Shown here: positions 1 through 8,654 of the stretch, piece after piece | Layout of the letters: each line of letters opens with the position of its first letter | Numbering within the stretch: position 1 is the first letter of the stretch | Origin: Hippea maritima DSM 10411 | GTDB taxonomy: Bacteria; Campylobacterota_A; Desulfurellia; Desulfurellales; Hippeaceae | DNA length: 64,000 bases | Assembly (NCBI RefSeq): GCF_000194135.1 | Contig: NC_015318.1 | Span: 758,501-822,500 of the forward strand | Direction of reading: 5' to 3' | Program-made: the position numbers and the translations under genes | The notes under the pieces: model-generated | The model's database searches: none | The model's input: only the letters and a program-made list of their open reading frames with translations | What the model was told of the DNA's origin: nothing

Positions 1-2
1 TC

Positions 3-269
3 ATAGCCAAAGCTTACAATGTTAAAATTACCGGTTATGCAAAACCGAAAAAGGCAAAGGGCAGTTATATTAGTTTAGTTGACATAATCTTAATTTTGGC
101 TTTATTATTCTTTGTGTCTCCCTATCTATTTCCTTTGTTTATTGGCGGTATTTTTGGGGGGTATAGAAGTGATTGGGATTCAGGTATGGGCTCAGGCTTT
201 GGTGGTGGCTTAGGTGGTGGATTTGGTGGTGGTTCAACAGGTGGGGGAGGCGTCGGTGGTAGTTGGTAA
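3..269 (+). CDS. TPM-domain (YgcG-like) membrane protein, C-terminal part
   Basis: This is the 3' end of a gene that begins before the window; the open frame reaches the left edge and stops with TAA at 267-269. The visible 88 residues contain one hydrophobic membrane helix (about residues 27-50) followed by a very glycine-rich tail (repeated GGG/GGGFGGG units) ending in GGSW. This combination of a C-terminal helix plus Gly-rich tail is typical of TPM/YgcG proteins, which are envelope proteins commonly encoded next to lemA, as here (lemA starts 21 bases downstream). The globular TPM domain itself lies outside the window, so the family call rests on tail and neighbour. Function in the family is poorly defined (some members bear phosphatase-like folds). 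Confidence 0.7.
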   Translation: MAKAYNVKITGYAKPKKAKGSYISLVDIILILALLFFVSPYLFPLFIGGIFGGYRSDWDSGMGSGFGGGLGGGFGGGSTGGGGVGGSW

Positions 270-290
270 AAAATGTGGAGGTGGTTATAA

Positions 291-899
291 ATGAAAGGTG
301 TACTTGGAGTAATTGTATTTTTATTGTTTTTGGTTATAGCAGCGGGTATGTACTACTATTCCACCTACAATAAGCTAATAAAACTTAAAGAAAGCGTGGA
401 TGCTGCATGGAGTGATGTAGATGTTCAGCTTAAAAGAAGAGCTGATCTAATCCCGAATCTTGTCAACACAGTTAAGGGGTATGCACAACATGAGAAAGAA
501 ATATTTGAATATGTAGCAAAGGCAAGGGCAAATCTTCTGAATGCAAAGACACCAAGAGATGAAATCAGAGCAAGCAATCAGCTTGAGGGTGCTATTGGAA
601 GGTTATTACTTATAGTTGAAAAGTATCCCGAGCTAAAAGCAAATGAGGAGTTTACACGTTTAATGGACAATTTAGAAGGCACAGAGAACAGAATAGCTGT
701 GGCAAGAAAACGTTACAACGATGCAGTTAGAGTGTATAATACTACAATAAAATCATTCCCGAAGAGTATAATAGCCTCTAAGATGGGTTTTAAACCTGCA
801 GTTTACTTCAGGGTGGAAAATCCAAAAGAAAAGGAGGTTCCAAAAGTCAACTTTGGTAATACTACAGGATTGGTTTTTGGGGTTTTGGTATATGCGTAA
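291..899 (+). CDS. lemA: LemA family protein
   Basis: A 202-residue protein with an N-terminal membrane helix (about residues 3-23) and the LemA signature RRADLIPNLVNTV at 49-61, followed by the helical LemA body. LemA proteins are membrane-anchored helical-bundle proteins of uncertain biochemical role. A strong ribosome site (TGGAGGTGG, 276-284) is placed 6 bases before the ATG, which fixes the start. The usual family C-terminus (…VPKVNF) is followed here by about 14 extra hydrophobic residues that overlap the start of the next gene by 8 bases. It is paired with the TPM-type gene upstream, a common arrangement. Confidence 0.92.
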   Translation: MKGVLGVIVFLLFLVIAAGMYYYSTYNKLIKLKESVDAAWSDVDVQLKRRADLIPNLVNTVKGYAQHEKEIFEYVAKARANLLNAKTPRDEIRASNQLEGAIGRLLLIVEKYPELKANEEFTRLMDNLEGTENRIAVARKRYNDAVRVYNTTIKSFPKSIIASKMGFKPAVYFRVENPKEKEVPKVNFGNTTGLVFGVLVYA

Positions 900-2232
900 A
901 GTAGTATTGATATTAGCATTAGTACTACTTTTCATACAGCAAGCCAATGCTAAATATTACCACTACACATTAAAAAACGGCCTAAATGTTTATATAGAAG
1001 AGAAACACGATTTTCCCATAGTTAATGTGACTGTGTTATATAGGGTTGGCTGTGTTGATGAGTATAACTCTATAACGGGTATCTCTCATATGCTTGAGCA
1101 TATGAATTTTCGCGGCTCAAGGCATTTTAAAGATGGATACATAGATGAGTTAACATCTCAATTCGGCGGTATAGATAATGCCCAAACGTCGTTTGATTAT
1201 ACGCTCTATTTTTGCACAATTTCAAAAAATGCCCTTGGAAAGGTTTTAGCTTTCTATGCCGATAATATGGAAAATCTACTACTTAAAAACGATAGATTTT
1301 TAAAAGAAAGAAGTGTTGTTTATCAAGAGAGGCTCTGGAGGGTAGACAACTCAGCGGATGGCTTTTTGTATTACACACTCCATAATATAGCCTATAAGGC
1401 CTCACCTTACAGGTGGACTCCTATTGGATTTGCCTACGATATTAGGCACTATACAATAGAACAGCTAAAGGAGTATTACAAGCAATACTATGCGCCGAAT
1501 AATGCTGTTTTGGTTATATCGGGGGATATTGATAAAGATAGGGTTTTAGGGCTTGTTAAAAAGCTTTTTGGGCTACATAAAAGTAAGGGAATTGTAAGAC
1601 ATATAACAAAAGAGCCTTTGCAGCTTGGAAGGCGTATAGCTTACATAAAAAAAACCTCTCAATTTAAAAAGCTTGCTATGGGTTTTAAAATACCTCCGAT
1701 AAGCAGTAAAGATACGGTGGTGCTTGACCTTATAAGTTACATGCTGTTTGATGGAAAAACGGCTTTGGCTTATAATGATTTGGTTAGAAAAAAGGGTTTG
1801 CTTGTTGATATAGACGGTGGCAATGAGGGTAGGGTTTATGATGTTGGTTTGTTTGAGATATTTGCAGATTTAGCAAAGAAAACTAGTTTTGAAAAAGCCA
1901 GAAATGCCATATTTAAAGAGCTTAATAAATTGAAAATGGGTAAGTTTAGTGATGATATGCTCAATCTTGCAAAACAGAAAGCAAAAATGGATTATTATTT
2001 ATCAAAGGAGACCTTAAGGGGTAAAAATAGGATGTTTGCATTCTATGCTGCTTTTGACTTGCTTGATTATTATAGGAATTACTTAAATCTTATAAATAAA
2101 GTAACAAAAAAGGATATTATGCGAGTGTCCAAAGAATATTTAAGCCAAGAGAAGGAAAGCGATGTATTTTTAATTCCTGAAAAGGGTAAAAAGATACAAC
2201 CCATTACCTCATTTAGAGGTGGTTTGAGATGA
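892..2232 (+). CDS. M16 family zinc metallopeptidase, catalytic member
   Basis: A 446-residue M16 (pitrilysin/processing-protease-like) peptidase. The inverted zinc motif HMLEH lies at residues 66-70, with the third-ligand region (a KERSVVYQE-type helix) about 75 residues later, so it should be active. An N-terminal hydrophobic stretch ending QQANA (about residues 1-20) looks like a Sec signal peptide, placing it in the periplasm or envelope. I chose ATG 892 rather than the in-frame ATG at 853, because the longer version would put 13 residues before an otherwise clean signal peptide. The stop overlaps the start of the second M16 gene by four bases (ATGA), so the two are probably made together and may form a heterodimer. 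Confidence 0.9.
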   Translation: MRKVVLILALVLLFIQQANAKYYHYTLKNGLNVYIEEKHDFPIVNVTVLYRVGCVDEYNSITGISHMLEHMNFRGSRHFKDGYIDELTSQFGGIDNAQTSFDYTLYFCTISKNALGKVLAFYADNMENLLLKNDRFLKERSVVYQERLWRVDNSADGFLYYTLHNIAYKASPYRWTPIGFAYDIRHYTIEQLKEYYKQYYAPNNAVLVISGDIDKDRVLGLVKKLFGLHKSKGIVRHITKEPLQLGRRIAYIKKTSQFKKLAMGFKIPPISSKDTVVLDLISYMLFDGKTALAYNDLVRKKGLLVDIDGGNEGRVYDVGLFEIFADLAKKTSFEKARNAIFKELNKLKMGKFSDDMLNLAKQKAKMDYYLSKETLRGKNRMFAFYAAFDLLDYYRNYLNLINKVTKKDIMRVSKEYLSQEKESDVFLIPEKGKKIQPITSFRGGLR

Positions 2233-3563
2233 AAAGTTTAATTACACTTTTTTTGGTTTTTATTGTAGCTTTTAATGCCTATGGGGTTGAGCTTAATAAA
2301 GGCAAGCTTTCCAATGGTCTTCCTTATATAACGGTTAAAACCTCTAATATGCCCATCATAAGTCTGGTTATAAAAGTTAAAGCGGGTAGTTTCTTTGATG
2401 AAACTAACAGATTCGGTCAGGCTAAGCTTGTGGCAGCTTCCCTTGAAAGCTGCGATACGCGGCATTTAAGCTCGGAGAAACTAAGAGAGCTTTTTGATAA
2501 ATATGGCATAGATAGCTATGTTTCTGTTTCAAAAGGGTATATCACCATATCTGCTACCACACTTAGAGATAACATGAATAAAATGTTCTACCTTATAAGT
2601 GAGATTCTAAAAACCAGATTTGATAAGAAGAATTTTTCTATTGTTAAAAGAGAAACGATAGATGCGTACAAATCTTTACAGAACAATAAGGATTATTTGG
2701 CTATACACTCAGCCTTTGTAAACCTAATTGCTCAGCCTGAATATTCCCATAGCAGTATAGGAACACTCAACGGTCTAAAGGGTACAACCAACCGCGATGC
2801 TAAGAGATTTTTTGAAAAATATTTTAGAGCAAATAATATGGTTTTGGTTTTGTCTGGAGATGTTTTTGGTGATTTAAAGCTTAAGAAAGAGCTGAGTAGA
2901 TGGTTTTCTTTTATAAAACCAATGGATAATAAAGCCAGGTTTGACGAGCCTGTGTTTAGATATGGCTTGCATGTATCCGATATAATAAAACCTCAGACAA
3001 GACAGAGCTATATATATTTTACCTTTCCTTCTTTTGACTACCCCTCAAAAAATTTCTATGCTGCAGAGATTTTGGCCTATATCTTGGGTGGTAAATTAAA
3101 CGCGTTTATTACAAAGGATATAAGGACAAAGCACGGTTATGCTTACTCGGTTTTTGCCTTTAATTACAAGCTTCCAAAAAAAAGTGTTTTTGTTATAGGC
3201 CTTCAGACACAGAATGAGTTTACCTTAAATGCTATAAATAGAGTTTTAGAGGATATAAAATCCTATGATAAGTATATAAGTGAAGACAGGCTTAAAATGG
3301 CTAAGGAGTACTTGATTGGCTCAAGGCTCATAGGTCTACAGACGCCTCAAAGTGTGGCTTCTCAAATTGCTCAGGGTTATATGCTTGGGGTAGAGGAGCC
3401 TATTTGGGTTTTTGATAAAAAGAATATAGAAAAAGTCAGCTTGCAAGATTTGAAATTTGTTGCAAGAAGGTTATTTTCGGATACTGTTTCTATTGGCATC
3501 GTATCTTCAAAAAACATCAGAAAAGATGTATTGAAGTTAGCTAAAAAGTATGGATATAGATAG
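2229..3563 (+). CDS. M16 family peptidase-like protein, non-catalytic partner
   Basis: A 444-residue M16 protein with an N-terminal signal-like segment (about residues 1-20). Where active members carry HXXEH, this one reads FGQAKLVAASLESC, so no zinc-binding motif is present. Paired M16 subunits in bacteria often consist of one zinc-bearing protein and one inactive partner that completes the closed chamber, and the adjacent, translationally coupled upstream gene supplies the active half. The C-terminal half keeps the usual M16 fold pattern, including a tyrosine-containing KHGYAYSV segment. The 3' end overlaps the following recombinase gene by 14 bases. Confidence 0.88.
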   Translation: MKSLITLFLVFIVAFNAYGVELNKGKLSNGLPYITVKTSNMPIISLVIKVKAGSFFDETNRFGQAKLVAASLESCDTRHLSSEKLRELFDKYGIDSYVSVSKGYITISATTLRDNMNKMFYLISEILKTRFDKKNFSIVKRETIDAYKSLQNNKDYLAIHSAFVNLIAQPEYSHSSIGTLNGLKGTTNRDAKRFFEKYFRANNMVLVLSGDVFGDLKLKKELSRWFSFIKPMDNKARFDEPVFRYGLHVSDIIKPQTRQSYIYFTFPSFDYPSKNFYAAEILAYILGGKLNAFITKDIRTKHGYAYSVFAFNYKLPKKSVFVIGLQTQNEFTLNAINRVLEDIKSYDKYISEDRLKMAKEYLIGSRLIGLQTPQSVASQIAQGYMLGVEEPIWVFDKKNIEKVSLQDLKFVARRLFSDTVSIGIVSSKNIRKDVLKLAKKYGYR

Positions 3564-4389
3564 GCTTATAGATAGATTTTTATTTAGCCTAAAGGTTAGA
3601 GGTTTTTCTGATAACACAATATCAAGTTATGCTAATGACCTTAGTCTTGTAAGTAATTTTTTTAAAGATAAGATGTTGGATGATAATGGGGTTGGCAATT
3701 TTGTTTTGTGGCTTTCTCAGAAGAATTATAAACCCTCCAGTTTTAACAGAAAACTATCCAGTTTCCGTTCATTTCTTAAATTCTTAACCAAAGAAGGCCT
3801 ATGTAACATAGATGTATCTTCAATAAAAAACAAGAAATACTCAAGAAAGGTGCCCAGGTATATCCCATTTGAAACCATAAAAAAGGTGATGGAGGATAAA
3901 AAAACTGGTCTTTTTGTTGAACTTATCTATTCTTCAGGACTCAGGGTTAGCGAGTTGGTGAATTTAAGGGTATCCGACATTATATTTGATGCTGGCTTTA
4001 TCAGAGTTAGAGGAAAGGGTTCAAAGGAAAGACTTGTGCCGGTTGGCAATGGCACACTAAAGAGGTTGAAATCCTATATTGAAAATGCAAGAAAAAATAT
4101 AAAAAACTCATCCAATAACGATTATCTGTTTTTGTCCAGTTGGGGTAGGCCATTCAGTAGGCAGGGCCTTTGGAAATTGATAAAGAGGAGTTTTAAAAAA
4201 GAGGGTATAGATGTTCACCCCCATATGCTAAGGCATATGTTCGCAACGCATATGATAGAAAATGGGGCAAATATAAGAGCGGTTCAGGAGATGTTAGGCC
4301 ATAGAAGCATAACTACAACTCAAATTTACACAGATATTACAGATAAGGCTGTTGAGGATGTATTTCATAATCTTGAGATATTGAAATGA
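3550..4389 (+). CDS. xerD: Tyrosine recombinase, XerD/XerC type
   Basis: A 279-residue tyrosine recombinase of the Xer family, which resolves chromosome dimers at dif during division with FtsK. The N-terminal SAM-like core-binding domain occupies about residues 1-90 and the catalytic domain about 105-275. The full catalytic set is visible: R132 (SSGLRVSEL), K156 (GKGSKER), H225 and R228 (HPHMLRH), H251 (LGHRS) and nucleophile Y260 (TTQIYTD). Length matches Xer proteins. It sits in a housekeeping operon rather than beside an integrated element, which supports a Xer rather than phage-integrase role. Whether it is XerC, XerD or a single-recombinase XerH-like system cannot be settled from the sequence. 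Confidence 0.85.
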   Translation: MDIDRLIDRFLFSLKVRGFSDNTISSYANDLSLVSNFFKDKMLDDNGVGNFVLWLSQKNYKPSSFNRKLSSFRSFLKFLTKEGLCNIDVSSIKNKKYSRKVPRYIPFETIKKVMEDKKTGLFVELIYSSGLRVSELVNLRVSDIIFDAGFIRVRGKGSKERLVPVGNGTLKRLKSYIENARKNIKNSSNNDYLFLSSWGRPFSRQGLWKLIKRSFKKEGIDVHPHMLRHMFATHMIENGANIRAVQEMLGHRSITTTQIYTDITDKAVEDVFHNLEILK

Positions 4390-5021
4390 AAATTTCAAGT
4401 GTAGTTGTAGCTGCTGGAAGCGGCAGGAGGTTTGGTTCTAAAAAACAGTTTGAGCAGCTAAATGGAAAACTGGTTATTGACTATAGCATTGAGATTTTAA
4501 GAGAATTTGGAGAGGTTGTTATTGTTGGTAGAGATGAAGATTTAGATTTCTTATCAAAACGTTTTAATCTTGCTAAGGTTACAAGTGGCGGTAGGGAGAG
4601 GATGCACTCTGTTTTTAATGGGGTTTTAGCATCAGAAGGAGATTTCGTTCTAATTCACGATGCAGCAAGACCTCTAATAGATAAAGATATGGTCAGCAGA
4701 CTTGTGGATGCAGTTAAGGGATTTGATGCTGCAATCGTGGCAATTAAGGCTTATGAGACATTAAAGCTTTCCAATAACGGTTTTAGTGTTAATACATTGG
4801 ATAGGGATAAGATTTATATATCTCAAACACCTCAAGCATTTAGAAGGGTCAAATTGCTTAAAGCACTTGAGTTTGCTATTAACTCCAATGATATTTTCAC
4901 GGATGAGGCTGCCTTGTGGGAGAAGTTTTACGGTAGGGTTAAAATAGTTGAAGGCTCAAGGAAAAATATTAAAATAACCACTAAGGAAGACTTAAGGTTG
5001 GCTGAATGTCTTTTAGGATAG
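4386..5021 (+). CDS. ispD: 2-C-methyl-D-erythritol 4-phosphate cytidylyltransferase
   Basis: IspD transfers CMP from CTP to methylerythritol 4-phosphate, the third step of the MEP isoprenoid pathway, in the cytoplasm. The 211-residue protein has the nucleotide-binding start VVAAGSGRRFG (residues 7-17) with K19 close behind, the DAARPL motif in the middle and the T-P-Q region (SQTPQAFR) later; all are typical of IspD. It overlaps the upstream gene by ATGA and is followed, with a 16-base overlap, by ispF, which acts two steps later. The pair is often adjacent or fused in bacteria. Confidence 0.93.
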   Translation: MKISSVVVAAGSGRRFGSKKQFEQLNGKLVIDYSIEILREFGEVVIVGRDEDLDFLSKRFNLAKVTSGGRERMHSVFNGVLASEGDFVLIHDAARPLIDKDMVSRLVDAVKGFDAAIVAIKAYETLKLSNNGFSVNTLDRDKIYISQTPQAFRRVKLLKALEFAINSNDIFTDEAALWEKFYGRVKIVEGSRKNIKITTKEDLRLAECLLG

Positions 5022-5500
5022 GTTTTGGTTTTGATGTGCATAGGTTGGTAAAAGGTAGACCCTTGATATTAGGCGGGGTTAACATAGAATATGATTATGG
5101 ATTGTTAGGGCACTCAGATGCCGATTGTTTAACTCATGCCATATGTGATGCTCTTATTGGTGCCTTGGGTGCAGGGGATATAGGTGAGTTGTTTCCTGAT
5201 AACGACCCTCAATACAAAGATATAAAGAGCTTGTTTTTCTTGCAGAGAATAAGGGAGATTATTGATGAGGCAGGGTTTGAGATAGGTAATATTGATGCTA
5301 CAGTTGTTATGCAGAGACCAAAGCTTAAACAGTACAAAAAAGCTATGACTTCCAATATAGCAAAAGCTTTAAAAATAGACGAGAGTCTGATTAATATAAA
5401 GGCGACCACAACAGAGCTTTTAGGCTTTGAAGGAAGGGGGGAAGGTGTAAGCTCATATGCAGTTGCTATGTTGAGGGGGAAAAATGAGCGGATTTGGTAA
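5006..5500 (+). CDS. ispF: 2-C-methyl-D-erythritol 2,4-cyclodiphosphate synthase
   Basis: IspF cyclises CDP-methylerythritol 2-phosphate to methylerythritol cyclodiphosphate, releasing CMP. The 164-residue length is normal. Metal ligands D10 and H12 (GFDVHRL) and H44 (CLTHAICD) are present, as is the LGHSDAD loop at 34-40 and the C-terminal TTTELLGFEGRGEG substrate loop. The gene overlaps ispD by 16 bases and the next small gene by 17, so translation is probably coupled along this block. Confidence 0.94.
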   Translation: MSFRIGFGFDVHRLVKGRPLILGGVNIEYDYGLLGHSDADCLTHAICDALIGALGAGDIGELFPDNDPQYKDIKSLFFLQRIREIIDEAGFEIGNIDATVVMQRPKLKQYKKAMTSNIAKALKIDESLINIKATTTELLGFEGRGEGVSSYAVAMLRGKNERIW

Positions 5501-5708
5501 GATATTTTTGATATTGGGTGTTATTTTTATTATTGTAGGGGTTTTGTTTAGCTACTTACCAAATATTACCAAGATACCTTTTGGTAGGCTCCCTGGAGAT
5601 ATCGTTATAAAAAAGGATAATTTTACTTTTTACTTTCCCCTTGCAAGCAGTATCATTTTAAGTATAATCCTAACGGTCATATTTTATTTTCTGGGAAAAC
5701 TTAAGTAA
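5484..5708 (+). CDS. DUF2905 small membrane protein
   Basis: A 74-residue protein with two predicted membrane helices (about residues 4-25 and 50-72) separated by a short polar section containing the P-x-G-RLPGDI core typical of DUF2905 proteins. Function unknown. It overlaps ispF by 17 bases and lies 9 bases before yajC, inside the sec operon, which suggests co-expression only. It is too short to say more. Confidence 0.82.
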   Translation: MSGFGKIFLILGVIFIIVGVLFSYLPNITKIPFGRLPGDIVIKKDNFTFYFPLASSIILSIILTVIFYFLGKLK

Positions 5709-5717
5709 GGAGGGTGT

Positions 5718-6020
5718 ATGTTTTCTTTAGTTCCCGAAGCATTTGCGGCAGGTTCAGCTGCTCAGCCCAGCATGTGGGCACAAATAATACCACTAATCTT
5801 GATTGTTGTGGTATTTTATGTGTTTCTTATACTACCTCAGCAGAAGCAGAGAAAAAAGCATCAGGAGTTTATAAATTCATTAAAGAGAGGAGATAAGATA
5901 ATCACATCAAGCGGCATATACGGCACTATAACAAAGGTTAATGAAGACAACTTTGTGATAGAAATAGCCGATGGGGTTCAAATAAAGATAAGCAAGAATA
6001 GTGTAGTCTCAAAACAGTAA
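5718..6020 (+). CDS. yajC: Preprotein translocase accessory subunit YajC
   Basis: YajC is the small single-span partner of SecDF in the Sec holotranslocon. The 100-residue protein has one membrane helix (about residues 20-42), then the characteristic LPQQKQRKKHQEF cytoplasmic junction and a small beta domain with GDKIITSSGIYGTI. A good ribosome site (AAGGAGGGTG) precedes the ATG. Its position immediately before secD and secF is the classic order. Confidence 0.94.
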   Translation: MFSLVPEAFAAGSAAQPSMWAQIIPLILIVVVFYVFLILPQQKQRKKHQEFINSLKRGDKIITSSGIYGTITKVNEDNFVIEIADGVQIKISKNSVVSKQ

Positions 6021-6032
6021 GGAAGGATTAAA

Positions 6033-7637
6033 ATGAAGACCTCCATATGGATAAAATTAACAATTATTATAGTTGTTGTAGCCGTTTTTGGGGCATACAC
6101 GCTCCCTACACTTATAGGTAAAAAAAGTGCAAAAGATTTTTCATCTATGTTTAGTAATATATTGCCTACAGATACCATAAACCTAGGATTGGACTTAAAG
6201 GGTGGCATGCATCTTGTTTTAGGCGTAGATACTGATAAAGCTGTCTATGTTGTATTATCAAGGGCTGCGGATAACCTACAGCAGCAATTAACCAACGCAA
6301 GGATAGCTGCAGACAGTGTAGTTCCATCATTAAAGGATTATAAAATCACTATCCACCTGGTTGACACTCACGACTTGGATAAAGCTATTAATTTGATAAT
6401 TAGTAATTTTCCAAACTATGCTGTTATCTCTGATTCTAACCCTATAGTAATTCAGCTTAAAAAAGATGTAGTGGCAAAGATTAAAGAAAGGGCTATAGAA
6501 CAGGCTATCAGCGTTATAAGGAATAGAGTAAATCAGTTTGGTGTTACAGAGCCTACCGTTGTTAGAGCCGGAGGCGATCATATAGTTGTTGATTTACCAG
6601 GTATAAAGAATGCAAATAGGGCTGTTAGGTTGCTTGGTGAGACGGCAAGGCTTGAGCTTCATCTGGTTGATGATAAAGTTAGTGTTGCAGATGCTTTAAA
6701 TGGAGAGCTACCTGCGGATGATGAGATACTTTATCAGATACAGAGGGATCCTACCACAGGTGAGGATACGAAGGTTCCATTTGTTGTAAAAAAAGAGCCT
6801 GTGATCACGGGAGATATGATAACAAATGCTACTGTTAGATTTGGCGGAACTATGAATCAGCCCTACGTAGCTTTTGAGTTGAATTCTGAGGGTGCCAAGA
6901 TATTTGCCAACTTTACAGCAACCCATATAGGAAAAAGGCTTGCGATTGTTTTGGATAATTTAATTTATTCTGCTCCGGTTATTCAGAGTAGAATCGGTGG
7001 CGGAAGAGGACAGATTACTGGTAATTTTACACTTGAGGAGGCACACGATTTAGCTTTGGTTCTAAGAAGTGGTTCATTGCCTGCGCCGGTTAAGGTTCTT
7101 CAAAAGGTAACCATAGGTCCATCTTTAGGTAAGATTTCCATAGAGAAGGGTAAAAAGGCCATGATATTCGGTGCTCTGGCCGTTATCCTGTTTATGATTT
7201 TTTATTACAAGCTTTCTGGTCTTTTGGCTGATTTGGCTTTAATTCTCAATATTATCATAATCTTTGGCACTATGGTTATGCTCCATGCGACACTTACATT
7301 GCCAGGAATTGCAGGTATTGCATTGACCGTTGGTATGGCGGTAGATGCCAATGTTTTGATTTATGAGAGAATTCGAGAGGAACTGCTCATTGGCAGGAGT
7401 ATACATGATGCAGTTAATACTGGTTATGCGAGGGCATTTATTACCATTTTAGATGCCAATATTACAACGCTTATTATAGCTTTGATATTGTATCAATTTG
7501 GTAGTGGCCCAGTTAAGGGATTTGCCATTACTATGGCTATAGGCCTTTTGGCTAACATGTTTACTGCTATTACATTCACTAAAACAATTTTCGATATTGT
7601 GTTGGATAGGTTCAAGCCTTCCAAGTTAAGTATTTGA
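6033..7637 (+). CDS. secD: Protein translocase subunit SecD
   Basis: SecD forms, with SecF, a proton-driven membrane complex that pulls secreted proteins out of the SecYEG channel on the periplasmic side. At 534 residues it has one N-terminal helix, a large periplasmic part containing the LGLDLKGGMHL motif near residue 50, and five C-terminal helices including the GMAVDANVLIYERIREE segment that carries the conserved membrane aspartate. SecF follows after 13 bases. Confidence 0.96.
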   Translation: MKTSIWIKLTIIIVVVAVFGAYTLPTLIGKKSAKDFSSMFSNILPTDTINLGLDLKGGMHLVLGVDTDKAVYVVLSRAADNLQQQLTNARIAADSVVPSLKDYKITIHLVDTHDLDKAINLIISNFPNYAVISDSNPIVIQLKKDVVAKIKERAIEQAISVIRNRVNQFGVTEPTVVRAGGDHIVVDLPGIKNANRAVRLLGETARLELHLVDDKVSVADALNGELPADDEILYQIQRDPTTGEDTKVPFVVKKEPVITGDMITNATVRFGGTMNQPYVAFELNSEGAKIFANFTATHIGKRLAIVLDNLIYSAPVIQSRIGGGRGQITGNFTLEEAHDLALVLRSGSLPAPVKVLQKVTIGPSLGKISIEKGKKAMIFGALAVILFMIFYYKLSGLLADLALILNIIIIFGTMVMLHATLTLPGIAGIALTVGMAVDANVLIYERIREELLIGRSIHDAVNTGYARAFITILDANITTLIIALILYQFGSGPVKGFAITMAIGLLANMFTAITFTKTIFDIVLDRFKPSKLSI

Positions 7638-7650
7638 TACGGGGTGAGAT

Positions 7651-8616
7651 ATGATTCAATTTATAAAACCCGGAATTTTGATTGATTTTGTATCAAAGTT
7701 CAAGGTTGCAATCGCCATATCATTGATCTTGATAGTTATTGGAATGGGTCATTTGATATGGAAAGGACCTAAGCTGGGTATAGAATTTAAGGGCGGTACA
7801 TCTATTCAACTTGAATTTGAAAAACCCGTGAATGTCGTTGATTTGAGGGGCGCTATAAAGAATTCAAGGTTTTTTGCAGATTCAAGAATTCAGAGCATTG
7901 GGGGAAGTAGTAAGAGGTATATAGTCTATACAAAGGTATCCACTAGCTCGACCACAGAATCTATTGAAAGTAAATTAAAATCTTTACTTGATGCGAAATT
8001 TAAAGGTTCCTATAAGATATTAGAAGTTGATATGGTGGGCCCAAAAGTAGGAAAAGAATTTAGAGACAAAGGTTTAATAGCTATAGCTCTTTCTTTGATT
8101 GCTATACTTGTGTACATAAGCATAAGATTTCAATACAGATTTGCTGTGGGTGCCATTCTTGCACTTCTACACGATGTTTTGATAACGGTAGGATTTTTAT
8201 CTATTTTTGGATATGAATTTACATTGGATGTTGTTGCTGCAATACTAACAATCGTTGGTTATTCGGTAAACGATACTATAGTTATATTTGACAGGATTAG
8301 AGAAAAGGTGAAAACAAACAGAAATTTGTCAAATGTTGAAGCAATAAACAGAGGTGTAAGTGAAACTCTTTCAAGGACAATTCTTACGGCAGGTACAACC
8401 TTGTTTGTTGTGTTATCCTTGTATCTATTTGGTGGTCATGCCTTAAAAGGTATGTCTTTTGCACTTCTTGTGGGTATAATTTCTGGAACATATTCATCTA
8501 TCTTTATAGCTTCACCTGTTTTGTTGATGTTTAAGGGTGCTTTAATTCCACAAAAGAAAGAGGTTGATTCAACTGATAAATTTAAGCAAAAAGTAGAATT
8601 TGACATGAAAATGTAA
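7651..8616 (+). CDS. secF: Protein translocase subunit SecF
   Basis: SecF is the smaller RND-type partner of SecD. The 321-residue protein has an N-terminal helix, the GIEFKGGTSIQLEF periplasmic motif and five C-terminal helices with the SVNDTIVIFDRIRE segment matching the conserved SecF aspartate region. Length is normal. The stop codon (8614-8616) is embedded in a strong purine-rich ribosome site (GGGGTGGG, 8617-8624) that apparently serves glnE; see the note there about the start codon. Confidence 0.96.
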   Translation: MIQFIKPGILIDFVSKFKVAIAISLILIVIGMGHLIWKGPKLGIEFKGGTSIQLEFEKPVNVVDLRGAIKNSRFFADSRIQSIGGSSKRYIVYTKVSTSSTTESIESKLKSLLDAKFKGSYKILEVDMVGPKVGKEFRDKGLIAIALSLIAILVYISIRFQYRFAVGAILALLHDVLITVGFLSIFGYEFTLDVVAAILTIVGYSVNDTIVIFDRIREKVKTNRNLSNVEAINRGVSETLSRTILTAGTTLFVVLSLYLFGGHALKGMSFALLVGIISGTYSSIFIASPVLLMFKGALIPQKKEVDSTDKFKQKVEFDMKM

Positions 8617-8654
8617 GGGGTGGGTTTTATATAGAAACCTTACTTGAGCGTTTT

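Noticed and set aside
853-891. Upstream start (ATG 853) for the first M16 peptidase
   Set aside because: It would place 13 residues before a clean signal peptide and lengthen the overlap with lemA; ATG 892 is better.
857-899. Frameshift at the end of lemA
   Set aside because: The extra 14 residues after the usual family end are odd, but the next gene starts normally and no disrupted domain is seen; a simple C-terminal extension is enough.
3550-4389. Tyrosine recombinase as sign of a second mobile element
   Set aside because: It is embedded in a housekeeping operon with Xer-length domains and no flanking repeats or tRNA, so a chromosomal Xer role is more likely.
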